Assembly: GCF_943193125.1 (NCBI RefSeq)
Contig: NZ_CALPCX010000003.1
Coordinates: 1-64,000, forward strand
Length of the DNA stretch: 64,000 nt
Direction: 5' to 3'
Source: Adlercreutzia agrestimuris
Lineage (GTDB): Bacteria > Actinomycetota > Coriobacteriia > Coriobacteriales > Eggerthellaceae
Both the position numbers and the translations under genes were made by a program. The number at the start of each line of letters is the position of its first letter. Position 1 is the stretch's first letter. This document shows positions 28,592 through 38,129 of this stretch, piece after piece. Under the pieces are notes generated by a model. The model was not told where the DNA came from, searched no databases, and saw nothing but the letters and a program-made list of their open reading frames with translations.

Positions 28592-29492
28592 TTTCTTCTA
28601 TTTCCTTAAAGAGTCGTTTACCGGCTTTTCTCGCAATCTTTCAACAGCACTTGGTTCTATCATTACCATTTTCTTGTCTCTTTTGATTATTGGTGTCTTT
28701 ATGATTGGCGCCTATATTGTAAATAATGTCTTATCGTCACTTGAAAGCGAAGTCTCTATTACCGCTTTCATCTCCGATGATGCATCAGAGGCAGATATTG
28801 ACTCGGTTGAGTCTTTCATCAAGGGGCTTGATGGTGTGCAGTCGGTCAGTTTTACTACGAAGGACCAAGCGTTAGAAAACTTCCGTCAAACATCAAACTC
28901 AGATATTATTGATACGCTTGACGGTCAGAATCCTCTACCTGCCTCCATTGATGTTGAGTTATCCGATGCTGATAAGGTGCAAGATGTTGCAGATGCAATT
29001 GCAGGCAATGCCACCTTCCAGCAAATCTGCGATGAGCCTGATAACCCGCAAGAGTCATTGAAATATGGTAAACAGACAGTAGAGCGTCTTCTTACGCTTA
29101 CCAATTACATTCGTATTATTAGTATTGCGCTCATTCTTCTTTTGATCTTTATCGCGTTGGTATTTATCAACAATACCATTCGTTTGGCTATTCTTGCACG
29201 TCGCAAAGAGATTGCTATTATGCGTTTGGTTGGTGCGTCAAATGGCTTTATCCGTGGACCTTTCTTAATGGAAGGCGCGCTTCATGCAGTTATTGGTGCA
29301 CTTTTGGCCGTTGGAGTTCTTGAGCTTCTTCGTCATTTTGTGCTGCCCAAGCTTCAAGATGCCCTAATGTTTTTGAACTTTGACATTGGTACGAGTACGT
29401 TTTTGTTCATCTATTTGCTCTTGGCAGTTTCGGGTCTCATTATCGGCTTGATCGGTTCTGCCTTTGCAATGCGTCGCTACTTGAAAGTCTAA
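28584..29492 (+). CDS. ftsX: Cell-division membrane protein FtsX
   Basis: 302 residues with the FtsX layout: one N-terminal membrane helix (~20-45), an extracytoplasmic domain (~46-175) with [15 protein letters not shown], and three C-terminal helices. The FtsX loop [22 protein letters not shown] is clear. ATG 28584 overlaps the ftsE stop (ATGGCTAG), showing translational coupling. The open frame upstream of it is inside ftsE. FtsX transmits FtsE ATP cycles to an outside partner. No hydrolase gene is adjacent, but an S41 protease gene follows. Confidence 0.95.
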   Translation: MASFFYFLKESFTGFSRNLSTALGSIITIFLSLLIIGVFMIGAYIVNNVLSSLESEVSITAFISDDASEADIDSVESFIKGLDGVQSVSFTTKDQALENFRQTSNSDIIDTLDGQNPLPASIDVELSDADKVQDVADAIAGNATFQQICDEPDNPQESLKYGKQTVERLLTLTNYIRIISIALILLLIFIALVFINNTIRLAILARRKEIAIMRLVGASNGFIRGPFLMEGALHAVIGALLAVGVLELLRHFVLPKLQDALMFLNFDIGTSTFLFIYLLLAVSGLIIGLIGSAFAMRRYLKV

Positions 29493-29513
29493 TTTCGGCG
29501 GTCTTGTTACTTC

Positions 29514-30797
29514 ATGGGAAAACATGCAAACAGATCTCCGCTCAACGCGTCGGTAACTAAAACGCGCATGCGCAATATTCGCTTATTGAAATTGTTGGTA
29601 TGCGCGTTATTAGTTTGTGCTGCCTTTTTTGCTGGCTTTCTTGTGCGAGGGGATGCCCCACTTTTGGGCATGCTTGGCTTTCCAGGTATGGTCACCCCAG
29701 ATGCTGCAACAACGAAAATAAATACTCATGATTCTTCAACCCTTGATGGGCGTATGGCTGAAGTTGAGCAGATTCTCAATAAAGATAGCCTTGATCAATA
29801 CGATCTTGAGGCGGCAACAGAGAATATGATTGAGGCGCTTGCTGATACGACTGAAGATCCCTATCTTCGCTATTACTCTCCAGCGCAATATGAAACCATT
29901 TCGCAAGATATGGCATCAAATGTTGGTGGGGTTGGAGTGCTTTTCTCTGAGTATCAAGGCAAGACATATGCTGTTGATGTTTTTGAGGGATCTGAAGCCC
30001 AAAATGCTAATGTGCAAGCTGGAGACTTTGTTGTTGCTATTGATGGTGACCGTTCGCATGACTGGACGGTGAGTGAGGTTACATCCGCCCTCAAGGCAAA
30101 AGATGGCGAAGACGTTGTTATTACATGGCGAAGACCTGCTTCCTTAGATGACGAAGGTGGCACCGAGTATAGAACTACGCTTACCTGCACTGACTTTACT
30201 GTCAAAAACGTCACTGCAGAACTGATTGGAACAGTTGGTTATATTAAGCTTAAGCAGATAACCCAAAATGCGGGAAGCTTAGTTGAAGATGCTATTGAGG
30301 AGCTTGACAATCAAGGTGCAACATCATTTGTGTTAGACATTCGGGATAATCCTGGTGGCTATCTTACGCAAGCAGTTGACGTGGCAAGCCTTTTTATTCG
30401 CAGTGGCACTATTGTTCGTATCCAAACTAAAGATGCTGATGAAACTACAAAAAACGCCACTGGTACAGCCATGAGTTTGGTCACCGATAAACCGCTTGTT
30501 GTCTTGATTAACGAGAACACTGCCGCAAGTGCCGAAGTACTGGCTGCGGCACTTGCCGACAATCAACGTGCAACATTGGTTGGAACAACTACCCTAGGAA
30601 AAGGTTCGGTGCAAGTAACGCGAGACTTGAGTTATGGTGCTGGTCTTCGTTATACAGCAGCCCGGTACAAGTCACCGCTTGGTCACGACATTGAAGGTGT
30701 GGGAGTTCAACCAGAAATTGGTGTAGGGTTATCTGAAGATGAAGACAATCAGAAGGCACTGGCCATTGAGACTGCACAAACACTAGCAAGTGAGTAA
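29514..30797 (+). CDS. Carboxy-terminal processing serine protease (S41, CtpA-like)
   Basis: 427 residues. An N-terminal signal anchor (LLKLLVCALLVCAAFFAGFLV) places the rest outside the membrane. A PDZ domain (~115-200; VGVLFSEYQGKTYAVDVFEG) is followed by the S41 protease core with VLDIRDNPGGYL, the catalytic Ser in INENTAASAEVLA and the catalytic Lys in TTLGKGSVQ. Proteases of this family trim or destroy envelope proteins. The position right behind ftsEX is common in Gram-positive bacteria and hints at control of division-linked wall hydrolases. The ribosome-binding site is poor, so an ATG at 29568 is possible. Confidence 0.92.
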   Translation: MGKHANRSPLNASVTKTRMRNIRLLKLLVCALLVCAAFFAGFLVRGDAPLLGMLGFPGMVTPDAATTKINTHDSSTLDGRMAEVEQILNKDSLDQYDLEAATENMIEALADTTEDPYLRYYSPAQYETISQDMASNVGGVGVLFSEYQGKTYAVDVFEGSEAQNANVQAGDFVVAIDGDRSHDWTVSEVTSALKAKDGEDVVITWRRPASLDDEGGTEYRTTLTCTDFTVKNVTAELIGTVGYIKLKQITQNAGSLVEDAIEELDNQGATSFVLDIRDNPGGYLTQAVDVASLFIRSGTIVRIQTKDADETTKNATGTAMSLVTDKPLVVLINENTAASAEVLAAALADNQRATLVGTTTLGKGSVQVTRDLSYGAGLRYTAARYKSPLGHDIEGVGVQPEIGVGLSEDEDNQKALAIETAQTLASE

Positions 30798-32913
30798 TTT
30801 CGTGGGTCGAAAACGTTCCTCTCAAAGGCGCTCTACCAGGAGACGTCAGCGTTTGAACCCTTATGGTGTTTTACAAATGCAGTCAGCGGGATATGGGTTT
30901 GTCCAAACAGCTGAAGGCATGTTTTATATTGCTCAAAAACACCTCAGTGGTGCTTTTGATGGCGACTATGTTGAAATAGCTCCACTTCGCACTGTGCAAA
31001 CGCAAAAACAAAATTCATCAAGTAAAATCTCAGCGAAAAAGCCGCCAGCACGTGTGGTGCGTGTGATCGATAGAAGTCACGACACTGTTTTAGGTCGCTA
31101 TGAGATAGCTGAACCGTTTGGCGTAGTAGTGCCGCAAGATAGTCGCATACCGTATGATATCTTCACCATACACGCTGAACATCCCGATATAGCTCATGGT
31201 TCGCTTGTGCGTGTCCGTATCGTTGATTATCCTACGCGCTACAGCGCAGCTAGTGGTGTGATTGAGGAAGTGCTTGATGATGCCGATATTGCGCAATCAG
31301 CTATAGAGTCTCTTATTGCTAAGCATAAACTAGAAACAAGATTTTCTGAGGCTGCGTTGGCGCAAGCTCAGGAAAGTAAAATTGATATCAAAGCAGCTCA
31401 AGCACTGGGATATCGTGATATAAGTGATCGTTTGGTAATGACGATAGATCCCAAAGATGCAAAAGATTTTGATGACGCACTCTCTTTAGACCGTGTTGAG
31501 TATGAGGGCAATCAGTGCTGGCGTCTTGGTGTTCACATTGCAGATGTTGGTGCTTTTGTTCCTTGGGATAGTTCGCTTGACTTGGATGCGCGAAGGCGCG
31601 GTACAAGTGTATATTTGGTTGATCGCGTCATTCCTATGCTGCCCGAAGTGCTTTCAAATGATATTTGTTCACTTAAGCCAGGTGAAATGCGTCAAACGTT
31701 AAGTGTGGATATATATCTTGACCATGACGCCAATATGCTAAACGTTGACTTTTATCCAGCGCTTATTCGTTCTGCTGCTCGACTTACCTATGATGATGCG
31801 TTATTGGCGCTTCAAACATATAAAACACTTACGGAAGATGAGAAGTCTGAAAGCCCCTTGTCTGATCTTGCGAAGCTCAGTTTGCCGCATTCGATTTTGG
31901 TTGATACCACTGTTGGCGAGATTGCATCGCGTTTATCTGGGTTGAGTAGTATTGCTCAGGCGCGAATTGCTGCGCGTGTTTCTCAAGGTGGTATAGATTT
32001 TGAGCATCCTGAAGCGAAGGTTGTATTAGGGAGCGACAGCGAAGTGTTGTCCGTTGAACTTCGCACGAAAACCGAAGCCACCATGTTGGTTGAAGAAGCT
32101 ATGATTTTGGCAAATGAAGTGGTGGCATGTTACACCTTTGAGCAGCAAGTGCCAAGTTTGTATCGCGTTCACGAGGCTCCTGCATCTGAGAATCTTGCGG
32201 CGTTAGTACCAGTGTTTTCGCGGTTCAGTTGGTTTGATGAGCTTGATACGCGTAAGTTTATAGCGGGAAATGCGCATCAATTACAACGTGTTATCAACGC
32301 GGTAGATGGTCGCCTTGAGCAGTATCTGGTGAAGTCATTGCTTCTGCGCGCAATGAAACGTGCGCATTATTGTGCGCAATGTGATCCCCATTACGGACTT
32401 GGGTTAGAAACCTATTCTCATTTTACGTCACCAATTCGACGCTATCCGGATTTGGTGGTTCACAGAGCACTTCGCTCTCAGCTTTTTGCACATGAATTGT
32501 TTCCTTCATCGCAAAAGGCTGCTTTAGGCTGGCTTGCCGAGCATACGTCAAATACCGAGCGTATTGCTGAGACCGCTGCACGTCAATCTCAGGAAATCAA
32601 AATGATTGAATATATGCAGCGTTTTGTGGGAAGAATCTTTCCTGGAACAATTTCTGGCATTTCGCAAATGGGCATCTATGTACAGCTAGATAACACCATT
32701 GAAGGCATGGTAGCGCTTCGCCATTTACCAGACGATTACTATACCTTTGATAGTGCTCGTTTTCTGCTCATAGGGGAAGAAAGTGAAACGGTTTATAGTC
32801 TTGGACAGAGCGTTTTTGTTTGCGTGCACGATGCTGATCCCGCGAATAGGAAACTGAATTTCACACTATCTGATAATAAATCTTATCTTGAACAGCAAGC
32901 TTCTGTGGAGTAA
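30790..32913 (+). CDS. rnr: RNase R/RNase II-family 3'-5' exoribonuclease
   Basis: 707 residues. A basic N-terminus (RKRSSQRRSTRRRQR) leads to a cold-shock-like domain, then the RNB catalytic domain with MTIDPKDAKDFDDALSLD (the Asp cluster that holds Mg) and HFTSPIRRYPDLVVHR. An S1 domain closes the protein (GRIFPGTISGISQMGIYVQL). It degrades structured RNA processively and is linked to tmRNA quality control in other bacteria. GTG 30790 overlaps the end of the protease gene by 8 nt. A second GTG at 30802 is possible. Confidence 0.93.
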   Translation: MSNFVGRKRSSQRRSTRRRQRLNPYGVLQMQSAGYGFVQTAEGMFYIAQKHLSGAFDGDYVEIAPLRTVQTQKQNSSSKISAKKPPARVVRVIDRSHDTVLGRYEIAEPFGVVVPQDSRIPYDIFTIHAEHPDIAHGSLVRVRIVDYPTRYSAASGVIEEVLDDADIAQSAIESLIAKHKLETRFSEAALAQAQESKIDIKAAQALGYRDISDRLVMTIDPKDAKDFDDALSLDRVEYEGNQCWRLGVHIADVGAFVPWDSSLDLDARRRGTSVYLVDRVIPMLPEVLSNDICSLKPGEMRQTLSVDIYLDHDANMLNVDFYPALIRSAARLTYDDALLALQTYKTLTEDEKSESPLSDLAKLSLPHSILVDTTVGEIASRLSGLSSIAQARIAARVSQGGIDFEHPEAKVVLGSDSEVLSVELRTKTEATMLVEEAMILANEVVACYTFEQQVPSLYRVHEAPASENLAALVPVFSRFSWFDELDTRKFIAGNAHQLQRVINAVDGRLEQYLVKSLLLRAMKRAHYCAQCDPHYGLGLETYSHFTSPIRRYPDLVVHRALRSQLFAHELFPSSQKAALGWLAEHTSNTERIAETAARQSQEIKMIEYMQRFVGRIFPGTISGISQMGIYVQLDNTIEGMVALRHLPDDYYTFDSARFLLIGEESETVYSLGQSVFVCVHDADPANRKLNFTLSDNKSYLEQQASVE

Positions 32914-32938
32914 GTATATAGTTCGTCTCTCTAATACT

Positions 32939-32990
32939 TTGACAATCAAACTAAATACGTTACGATGAGAATCTCACTGATAATTATCAG
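32939..32990 (+). promoter_or_regulatory. fabT promoter with a 14-bp palindromic operator
   Basis: TTGACA (32939-32944), a 16-nt spacer and TACGAT (32961-32966) make a strong promoter. A perfect palindrome CTGATAATTATCAG (32977-32990) lies just downstream, over the expected start of transcription and next to the ribosome-binding site. It resembles the streptococcal FabT box (TTTGATTATCAAA core), which supports autoregulation. Confidence 0.72.
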
Positions 32991-32996
32991 GGGAAT

Positions 32997-33509
32997 ATGG
33001 TTGAGAAGATTATCATGTGTAAAGGTTGTAACGTGAATACGCATTCTCTTTCTTCGCATACTTATGATCAGATTAATGAGCTCTTATCTAAGACTTTTTC
33101 TACCATTTTGCGGGTGGAGGAGAAATCAATATATCAGCTTGGCGAGCATGGTCTAACCATCTCAGAACTTCATGCTATTGACGCTATTGGTCAAGACGGT
33201 TATATGGCAATGAAGGAGATAGCCTCACAACTTGGGGTCACCATGGCAACCGCGACGGTCACAATCACAAAGCTTGTTGACAAGGGTTATGTAAAACGAA
33301 TTCGTCCTGAAGATGATCGACGTAAGGTATTAGTTTCGCTCACGAAATTGGGTGAAGCAGCTTTGCATGCCCATAAAGAATTTCATCAGAAAATGATTGA
33401 TGAAGCGCTCAGCGGACTCAATGTAGAAGAGGTTGCCATTTTAACGGAAGCGCTTGTGAAAATTAAAAGCTTCTTTGAGGCACAAGAGAATCAATTCAAA
33501 GACACTTGA
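32997..33509 (+). CDS. fabT: FabT-like MarR-family repressor of fatty-acid synthesis
   Basis: 170 residues. A MarR winged helix is clear: LHAIDAIGQDGYMAMKEIA, TMATATVTITKLVDKGYVKR and the wing RPEDDRRKVLVSLT. The FHQKMIDEALSGLNVEEVA helix resembles streptococcal FabT. FabT represses fab genes when long-chain acyl-ACP accumulates. The fab operon starts 120 nt downstream, in the streptococcal order. The first ~20 residues contain CKGC and are extra. ATG 32997 has AGGGG very close upstream; ATG 33015 is an alternative start. Confidence 0.85.
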   Translation: MVEKIIMCKGCNVNTHSLSSHTYDQINELLSKTFSTILRVEEKSIYQLGEHGLTISELHAIDAIGQDGYMAMKEIASQLGVTMATATVTITKLVDKGYVKRIRPEDDRRKVLVSLTKLGEAALHAHKEFHQKMIDEALSGLNVEEVAILTEALVKIKSFFEAQENQFKDT

Positions 33510-33629
33510 CGGATGCTGTGTCTTTTCGGCTGATGCGTGAAGAGCGCATACGCTACATCGCGGTAAAATATGAGGTTATAAATAAGCATTAGAGCATGAT
33601 GCACGATGAGATCAGATAGGGTTGAGAAG

Positions 33630-34595
33630 ATGAAAACACGCATAACAGAATTGTTGGGTATTGAGGTTCCGATCATTCAAGGAGCTATGGCGCGCATTGC
33701 TGATGGTAAGCTTGCTGCGGCTGTAAGTGAAGCGGGCGGTTTAGGAATTATTGCGTGTGGTGGCGCACCTGCTGAGTGGGTACGCGAACAGGTGAGCATT
33801 GCGCGTTCAATCACAAATAAACCTCTTGGTGCTAATGTGATGCTCATGGATCCTGGTGCTGCACAAACCGCAGAGTTGTTAACTGAACTAGGTATTGATG
33901 TTATTACTACGGGCGCTGGTTCACCTGCTAATTTCCTTCCCATGTGGAAAGAAGCGGGTATTAAGGTAATTCCTGTTGTTGCTTCAACAGCACTTGCTCA
34001 ACGCATGGAGCGCTTGGGAGTTGATGCGGTGGTAGCAGAAGGTACTGAGTCAGGTGGGCACATTGGCGAGCTTACTACGATGGCACTTGTACCGAGTGTT
34101 TGTTCTGCAGTTTCAATTCCTGTTATAGGTGCTGGTGGTATAGCTAACGGACGCGGCATAGTTGCCGCATTTGCGCTTGGTGCTGAAGCTGTACAAATGG
34201 GTACACGTTTCTTGACGGTAGAAGAGTGCAGTATTGCTGATGCGTATAAGGAGCGCGTGCTAGCTGCAAAGGATTCAGACACAATCGTGACTGGTCGTGG
34301 CAGTGGGCACCCTGCGCGTTGTTTGAAGAATAAGTTTGCGCGAAAAGTTCGTTCTTTAGAAGCTGACATGGCTGCTCACGGAGATGAACTTGAGCAGATG
34401 TATCTGGGCTCATTGAAGCGTGCAATTGATGGTGATGTGGATAATGGCTCCATGATGGCTGGTCAGATTGCCGCATTGGTACAGGAACGCAAAACTGCAC
34501 AAGAGGTAATTGATGAGCTTATGGATCAAGCTCGCGCATTTGGTGCACTTGATCTTGAGCAGATGGCCCAAGCTAATGCTTCGCGAGGTGAATAG
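33630..34595 (+). CDS. fabK: Enoyl-ACP reductase II (FMN-dependent)
   Basis: 321 residues of a TIM-barrel flavoenzyme. Typical FabK parts are ITELLGIEVPIIQGAMARIA, AAVSEAGGLGIIACGG, VVAEGTESGGHIGELTT (FMN phosphate and active-site His) and IGAGGIANGRGIVAAFALGA, then MGTRFLTVEEC. It does the last reduction of each elongation cycle; FabK-type enzymes are not inhibited by triclosan like FabI. I chose ATG 33630 (MKTRITELL) over the open frame from 33606, with AGGG upstream. fabD follows without a gap. Two weak -10-like boxes (TAAAAT 33564, TATAAA 33577) upstream lack good -35s. Confidence 0.93.
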   Translation: MKTRITELLGIEVPIIQGAMARIADGKLAAAVSEAGGLGIIACGGAPAEWVREQVSIARSITNKPLGANVMLMDPGAAQTAELLTELGIDVITTGAGSPANFLPMWKEAGIKVIPVVASTALAQRMERLGVDAVVAEGTESGGHIGELTTMALVPSVCSAVSIPVIGAGGIANGRGIVAAFALGAEAVQMGTRFLTVEECSIADAYKERVLAAKDSDTIVTGRGSGHPARCLKNKFARKVRSLEADMAAHGDELEQMYLGSLKRAIDGDVDNGSMMAGQIAALVQERKTAQEVIDELMDQARAFGALDLEQMAQANASRGE

Positions 34596-35552
34596 ATGTC
34601 GCTTCAACTAGACAAAAATGACCACGCAGTAGTCTGGATGTTTTCAGGGCAGGGTGCGCAAAAGCCCTCTATGGGACTTGATCTTTTAGATATCGCAGAA
34701 GTTCGAGATACGTTTTCATGCGCCTCTGATGTACTTGGGTTTGATGTGGCATCTTTTATACAGAATGCTACTGAAGAGCAGATTAATGACACTAAAGCTG
34801 CTCAACCGTGTATGTGTGTGCTTTCTGTTGCGTTGGCACGCTCGCTCATGGCGCGCGGGATAAGCCCCGATGCGGTACTGGGATTCTCGCTTGGGCAAGT
34901 AAGCGCTCTTCCTGTTTCAGGAATGCTGAGTGATGAAGAAACTTTTGCTTTTGTAAAGGAGCGCGCACGCCTTATGGCGCAAGCAGCATCGCAGAATCCT
35001 GGATCAATGAGCGCACTTCTCAAGGCGGACGAGGAAAGTGTTTTGGCGCTGTGTGAGCAGTGTGCAGAAAGCGATGTTTTAGTAGCTGCAAACTTTAATT
35101 CACCGGGACAGATTGTTATTGCTGGTACGCGTGAGGCGGTTGAACGCGCAGAGGCTGCCTGGGCTGAGAGCGGCAAGCGTTTTTCACGACTTGCTACCTC
35201 CGGAGCATTTCATTCTCCGCTTATGGCTTCAGCAGCAAAGGAGCTGGGCGCTTATTTAGAAAAGCTCACTTTTAACGAACCGCATATTCCGCTTATCAAT
35301 AATGTAACCGCCAAACCAATGACTGCAGCTGAAGCACGAGAGCAGCTTGCTGCCCATCTCACGCATCCTGTTCGATTTGATGCATCGGTTCAAAATCTCA
35401 TTGACGCTCATGCGAATGAGTTTGTGGAATTGGGTTATGGTGGCGTGCTTGCTAATCTCGTGAAACGCATTAATAAGGACGTTTTGCGAGTAGCTATTTC
35501 AGATCGTAATAGTTTTGATGCATACGTGGATGCTAAAAGTGAATGTGAGTGA
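34596..35552 (+). CDS. fabD: Malonyl-CoA:ACP transacylase
   Basis: 318 residues. It loads malonyl groups on ACP for fatty-acid elongation. The N-terminal FSGQGAQ and the catalytic His in SGAFHSPLM are normal. The nucleophile motif is GFSLGQ (residues 96-101, Ser98) instead of the usual GHSLGE, so the His beside the active Ser is Phe. The catalytic Ser-His pair itself is kept, so activity is expected. The ATG follows the fabK stop directly and the fabG start overlaps its stop. Confidence 0.93.
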   Translation: MSLQLDKNDHAVVWMFSGQGAQKPSMGLDLLDIAEVRDTFSCASDVLGFDVASFIQNATEEQINDTKAAQPCMCVLSVALARSLMARGISPDAVLGFSLGQVSALPVSGMLSDEETFAFVKERARLMAQAASQNPGSMSALLKADEESVLALCEQCAESDVLVAANFNSPGQIVIAGTREAVERAEAAWAESGKRFSRLATSGAFHSPLMASAAKELGAYLEKLTFNEPHIPLINNVTAKPMTAAEAREQLAAHLTHPVRFDASVQNLIDAHANEFVELGYGGVLANLVKRINKDVLRVAISDRNSFDAYVDAKSECE

Positions 35553-36319
35553 TGGCTGTGACTAATGAAACTACTTTGACAAGAAACGCAATTGTTACGG
35601 GATCAAGCAGAGGTATTGGCGCTGCAATTGCCACGGAGCTTGCTTCATTGGGCTATAACGTTTGCTTGAACTGTTCAAGTGAGGCGCGCCTTGAGCTTCT
35701 TGAGCAGTTTGCAGCAACCCTTGAACAAACATATGGCATCAAAACACTAAGTTGTGTAGCAAATGTTGCCGATCCGCTCTCAGCACAAAAGCTCATTGAT
35801 GCATGTGTTGCTGAGTGGGGAAGCGTAGACGTGCTGGTAAATAATGCGGGTATCACCAAGGATGGTCTTGCCGCGCGTATGAAAGAAGAAGATTTCGATG
35901 CTGTTATTGCCGTTAATTTGAAAGGCACCTTCAACTGCTGCAAAGCGGCGGCCTCAAAGATGATGAAGCAGCGCTTTGGACGCATTATCAACATGTCAAG
36001 CGTGGTTGGTGTTGCGGGAAACGCTGGTCAAGTTAACTACGCGGCATCAAAAGCAGGTGTGATTGGCATAACAAAGTCTCTCGCCAAAGAATTGGCAGCT
36101 CGCAATATTACTGTCAACGCGGTAGCACCCGGCTTTATCGCAACAGATATGACGGATGCGCTTTCAGATTCTCAAAAAGAAAGCATATCTGAACGAATTG
36201 CTGCAAAGCGCTTTGGTGAAGCATGTGAAGTGGCGGCATTGGTAGGTTTTCTTGCAAGCGAAAAAGCAGCTTACATTACCGGTCAGGTAATTCGCATTGA
36301 TGGAGGTATGGCACTATGA
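35552..36319 (+). CDS. fabG: 3-oxoacyl-ACP reductase
   Basis: 255 residues of a short-chain dehydrogenase. NADPH motif TGSSRGIGAAIA, NNAGITKD, catalytic Ser in NMSSVVGVAGNAGQ, YAASKAG with Tyr and Lys, and the C-terminal GQVIRIDGGMAL are all present. It reduces the beta-keto group. ATG 35552 shares a base with the fabD stop (TGATG), while GTG 35549 is one codon further up. fabF overlaps its 3' end by 4 nt. Confidence 0.95.
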   Translation: MAVTNETTLTRNAIVTGSSRGIGAAIATELASLGYNVCLNCSSEARLELLEQFAATLEQTYGIKTLSCVANVADPLSAQKLIDACVAEWGSVDVLVNNAGITKDGLAARMKEEDFDAVIAVNLKGTFNCCKAAASKMMKQRFGRIINMSSVVGVAGNAGQVNYAASKAGVIGITKSLAKELAARNITVNAVAPGFIATDMTDALSDSQKESISERIAAKRFGEACEVAALVGFLASEKAAYITGQVIRIDGGMAL

Positions 36320-37638
36320 GCAGCGTAGAGCAGGTTGTAAGTTCATCAACACACGAAGACGAAAAGAGTTTGTATCGTCGTCCAGATGGTTCACATCGCG
36401 TAGTTATTACAGGCATGGGAGCCATCAGTCCTGCTGATGTTGGTGTAGACGCGCTTTGGGATGCGGTCATGAATAAGCGCTGCTGCATCTCTGAAATTGA
36501 ACGCTTTGATACTTCCGAATATGAAGTTCATAATGCCGGTGAAATTAAGAATTTTGACGCAACCGAACATGGTCTTTCAAAAAAAGAATCTCGACGCTTT
36601 GAACGATTTGTTCAATATGCCATTGTTGCGGCTGATGAGGCGCTTGCGCAATCTGGTTTGGATATGGAGCAAGAAGACCCCACGCGCGTAGCGGTAGTAT
36701 TTGGAACGGGCATTGGTGGCATAGATGAGTTGCAATCAGGTTTTGCAACGCTTGAAGGAAAGGGTCCAAAACGCGTCAGTCCTCTCTTTATTCCTACCAT
36801 GATTGGCAATATTGCCGCAGGTAATCTATCCATTCGCTATGGCATGAAAGGCGAGTGTCTTAATGTTGTAACTGCATGTGCAACAGGTGCTCATAGTATC
36901 GGTGCGGCTGTTCGTGATATTCGCCATGGATATGTGGATGTTGCACTTGCTGGTGGCGCTGAAGAGTCAGTGTCACCCATTTGTATTGCAGGATTTACTA
37001 ATCTTGGTGCACTTTCACAAATTGAGGATCCTCATAAGGCATCTCGACCTTTTGATGTGGATCGTGCCGGTTTTGTGGCTGGTGAAGGTGCAGGTGCTTT
37101 GGTACTTGAGTCTTTGGAACATGCACGTGCACGTGGAGCAAAGGTTCTTGCAGAAATTACCGGTTTTGGTTCAACAGGTGACGCATATCATATGACAGCT
37201 CCCGATCCGAGTGGTGAAGGTGTTATTCGCGCTATGCAAATGGCACTTGATGAAGGTGGTTTTACCCCTGCTGACTTGGGTCATCTTAATGCTCATGGCA
37301 CAGCCACTCCTGCAAACGATGCAACAGAGGCAGCGGCGCTCATTGCGCTTTGTGGAGAAGAATGCGCTGGTGAGATTCCTGTTGCTTCAATCAAAGGCAC
37401 AACAGGTCATACGCTGGGTGCAGCAGGCGCCATTGAAGCAATTATATGTGCGCTGTCCGTACAAAATGATTGCGTGCCACCGACAACCGGTTTTGAAACT
37501 GCTGATCCAGAGTGCGCGGTACGTGTTCTCAAAGAGCCGTTGTACAACTATCCGCAGAAGGTAGCATTGTCTAATTCGCTTGGCTTTGGTGGTCATAACG
37601 CCTGTTTGGCCATTTCGCCTTATAGGGATGAGGAGTAA
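36316..37638 (+). CDS. fabF: 3-oxoacyl-ACP synthase II
   Basis: 440 residues of the thiolase-fold condensing enzyme. The catalytic triad is seen as VTACATGAHS (Cys), NAHGTATPANDATE (His) and TTGHTLGAAGA (His). About 33 residues before VVITGMGAIS are extra and look flexible. The enzyme extends acyl-ACP by two carbons. No fabH or acpP is in this operon, so initiation and the carrier protein must be encoded elsewhere. The ATG overlaps the fabG stop (ATGA). Confidence 0.95.
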   Translation: MSSVEQVVSSSTHEDEKSLYRRPDGSHRVVITGMGAISPADVGVDALWDAVMNKRCCISEIERFDTSEYEVHNAGEIKNFDATEHGLSKKESRRFERFVQYAIVAADEALAQSGLDMEQEDPTRVAVVFGTGIGGIDELQSGFATLEGKGPKRVSPLFIPTMIGNIAAGNLSIRYGMKGECLNVVTACATGAHSIGAAVRDIRHGYVDVALAGGAEESVSPICIAGFTNLGALSQIEDPHKASRPFDVDRAGFVAGEGAGALVLESLEHARARGAKVLAEITGFGSTGDAYHMTAPDPSGEGVIRAMQMALDEGGFTPADLGHLNAHGTATPANDATEAAALIALCGEECAGEIPVASIKGTTGHTLGAAGAIEAIICALSVQNDCVPPTTGFETADPECAVRVLKEPLYNYPQKVALSNSLGFGGHNACLAISPYRDEE

Positions 37639-37641
37639 CCT

Positions 37642-38079
37642 ATGGAAATTACCTTTCCGTGCGATAAGAGTGTTGTTGAAGAGGTTCTTCCTCATCGGGA
37701 TCCCTTTTGTTGGGTGAGTCGTGTCATTTCATGTACGCCAGGGGAGTGTATTGAGGCTCAGCTAGACGTAGATCCAGCATTGCCGCTGTTTGAAGGTCAT
37801 TTTCCTGAGTATCCCGTTTTGCCGGGAGTAATCATCATGGAAGCGCTTGCTCAAGCAGCATCATTTTGCATTCTTTATGCACGTGGTGCCGAAGGTTCGG
37901 TTGGTTTTTTAACAGGAATTGATAAGGCAAAATTTCGCCGTCAAGTTCGCCCTGGCGAAACGTTAACGCTTAAAGCGCAGATCGTAAAATCTTCTTCGCG
38001 GTTATGCGTTGCAGAGGTTGTAGCTACCGTTGAAGGGGAAGTTTGTGCAAGCGCTACGCAAAAATATGTGCTTGCTTAA
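37642..38079 (+). CDS. fabZ: 3-hydroxyacyl-ACP dehydratase
   Basis: 145 residues with the hot-dog fold. The active-site His is in EVLPHRDPFCWV and the Glu-containing helix is FEGHFPEYPVLPGVIIMEALAQ. It dehydrates 3-hydroxyacyl-ACP. GAGGAG lies before the ATG, 3 nt after fabF. With FabK and FabF it could allow unsaturated fatty-acid synthesis only if an isomerase such as FabM exists elsewhere; none is seen here. Confidence 0.95.
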   Translation: MEITFPCDKSVVEEVLPHRDPFCWVSRVISCTPGECIEAQLDVDPALPLFEGHFPEYPVLPGVIIMEALAQAASFCILYARGAEGSVGFLTGIDKAKFRRQVRPGETLTLKAQIVKSSSRLCVAEVVATVEGEVCASATQKYVLA

Positions 38080-38129
38080 AGACCTTGTGTAAGTTTGCTT
38101 ATAGCCTGGTCAAGTGAGGTTTGGATATC

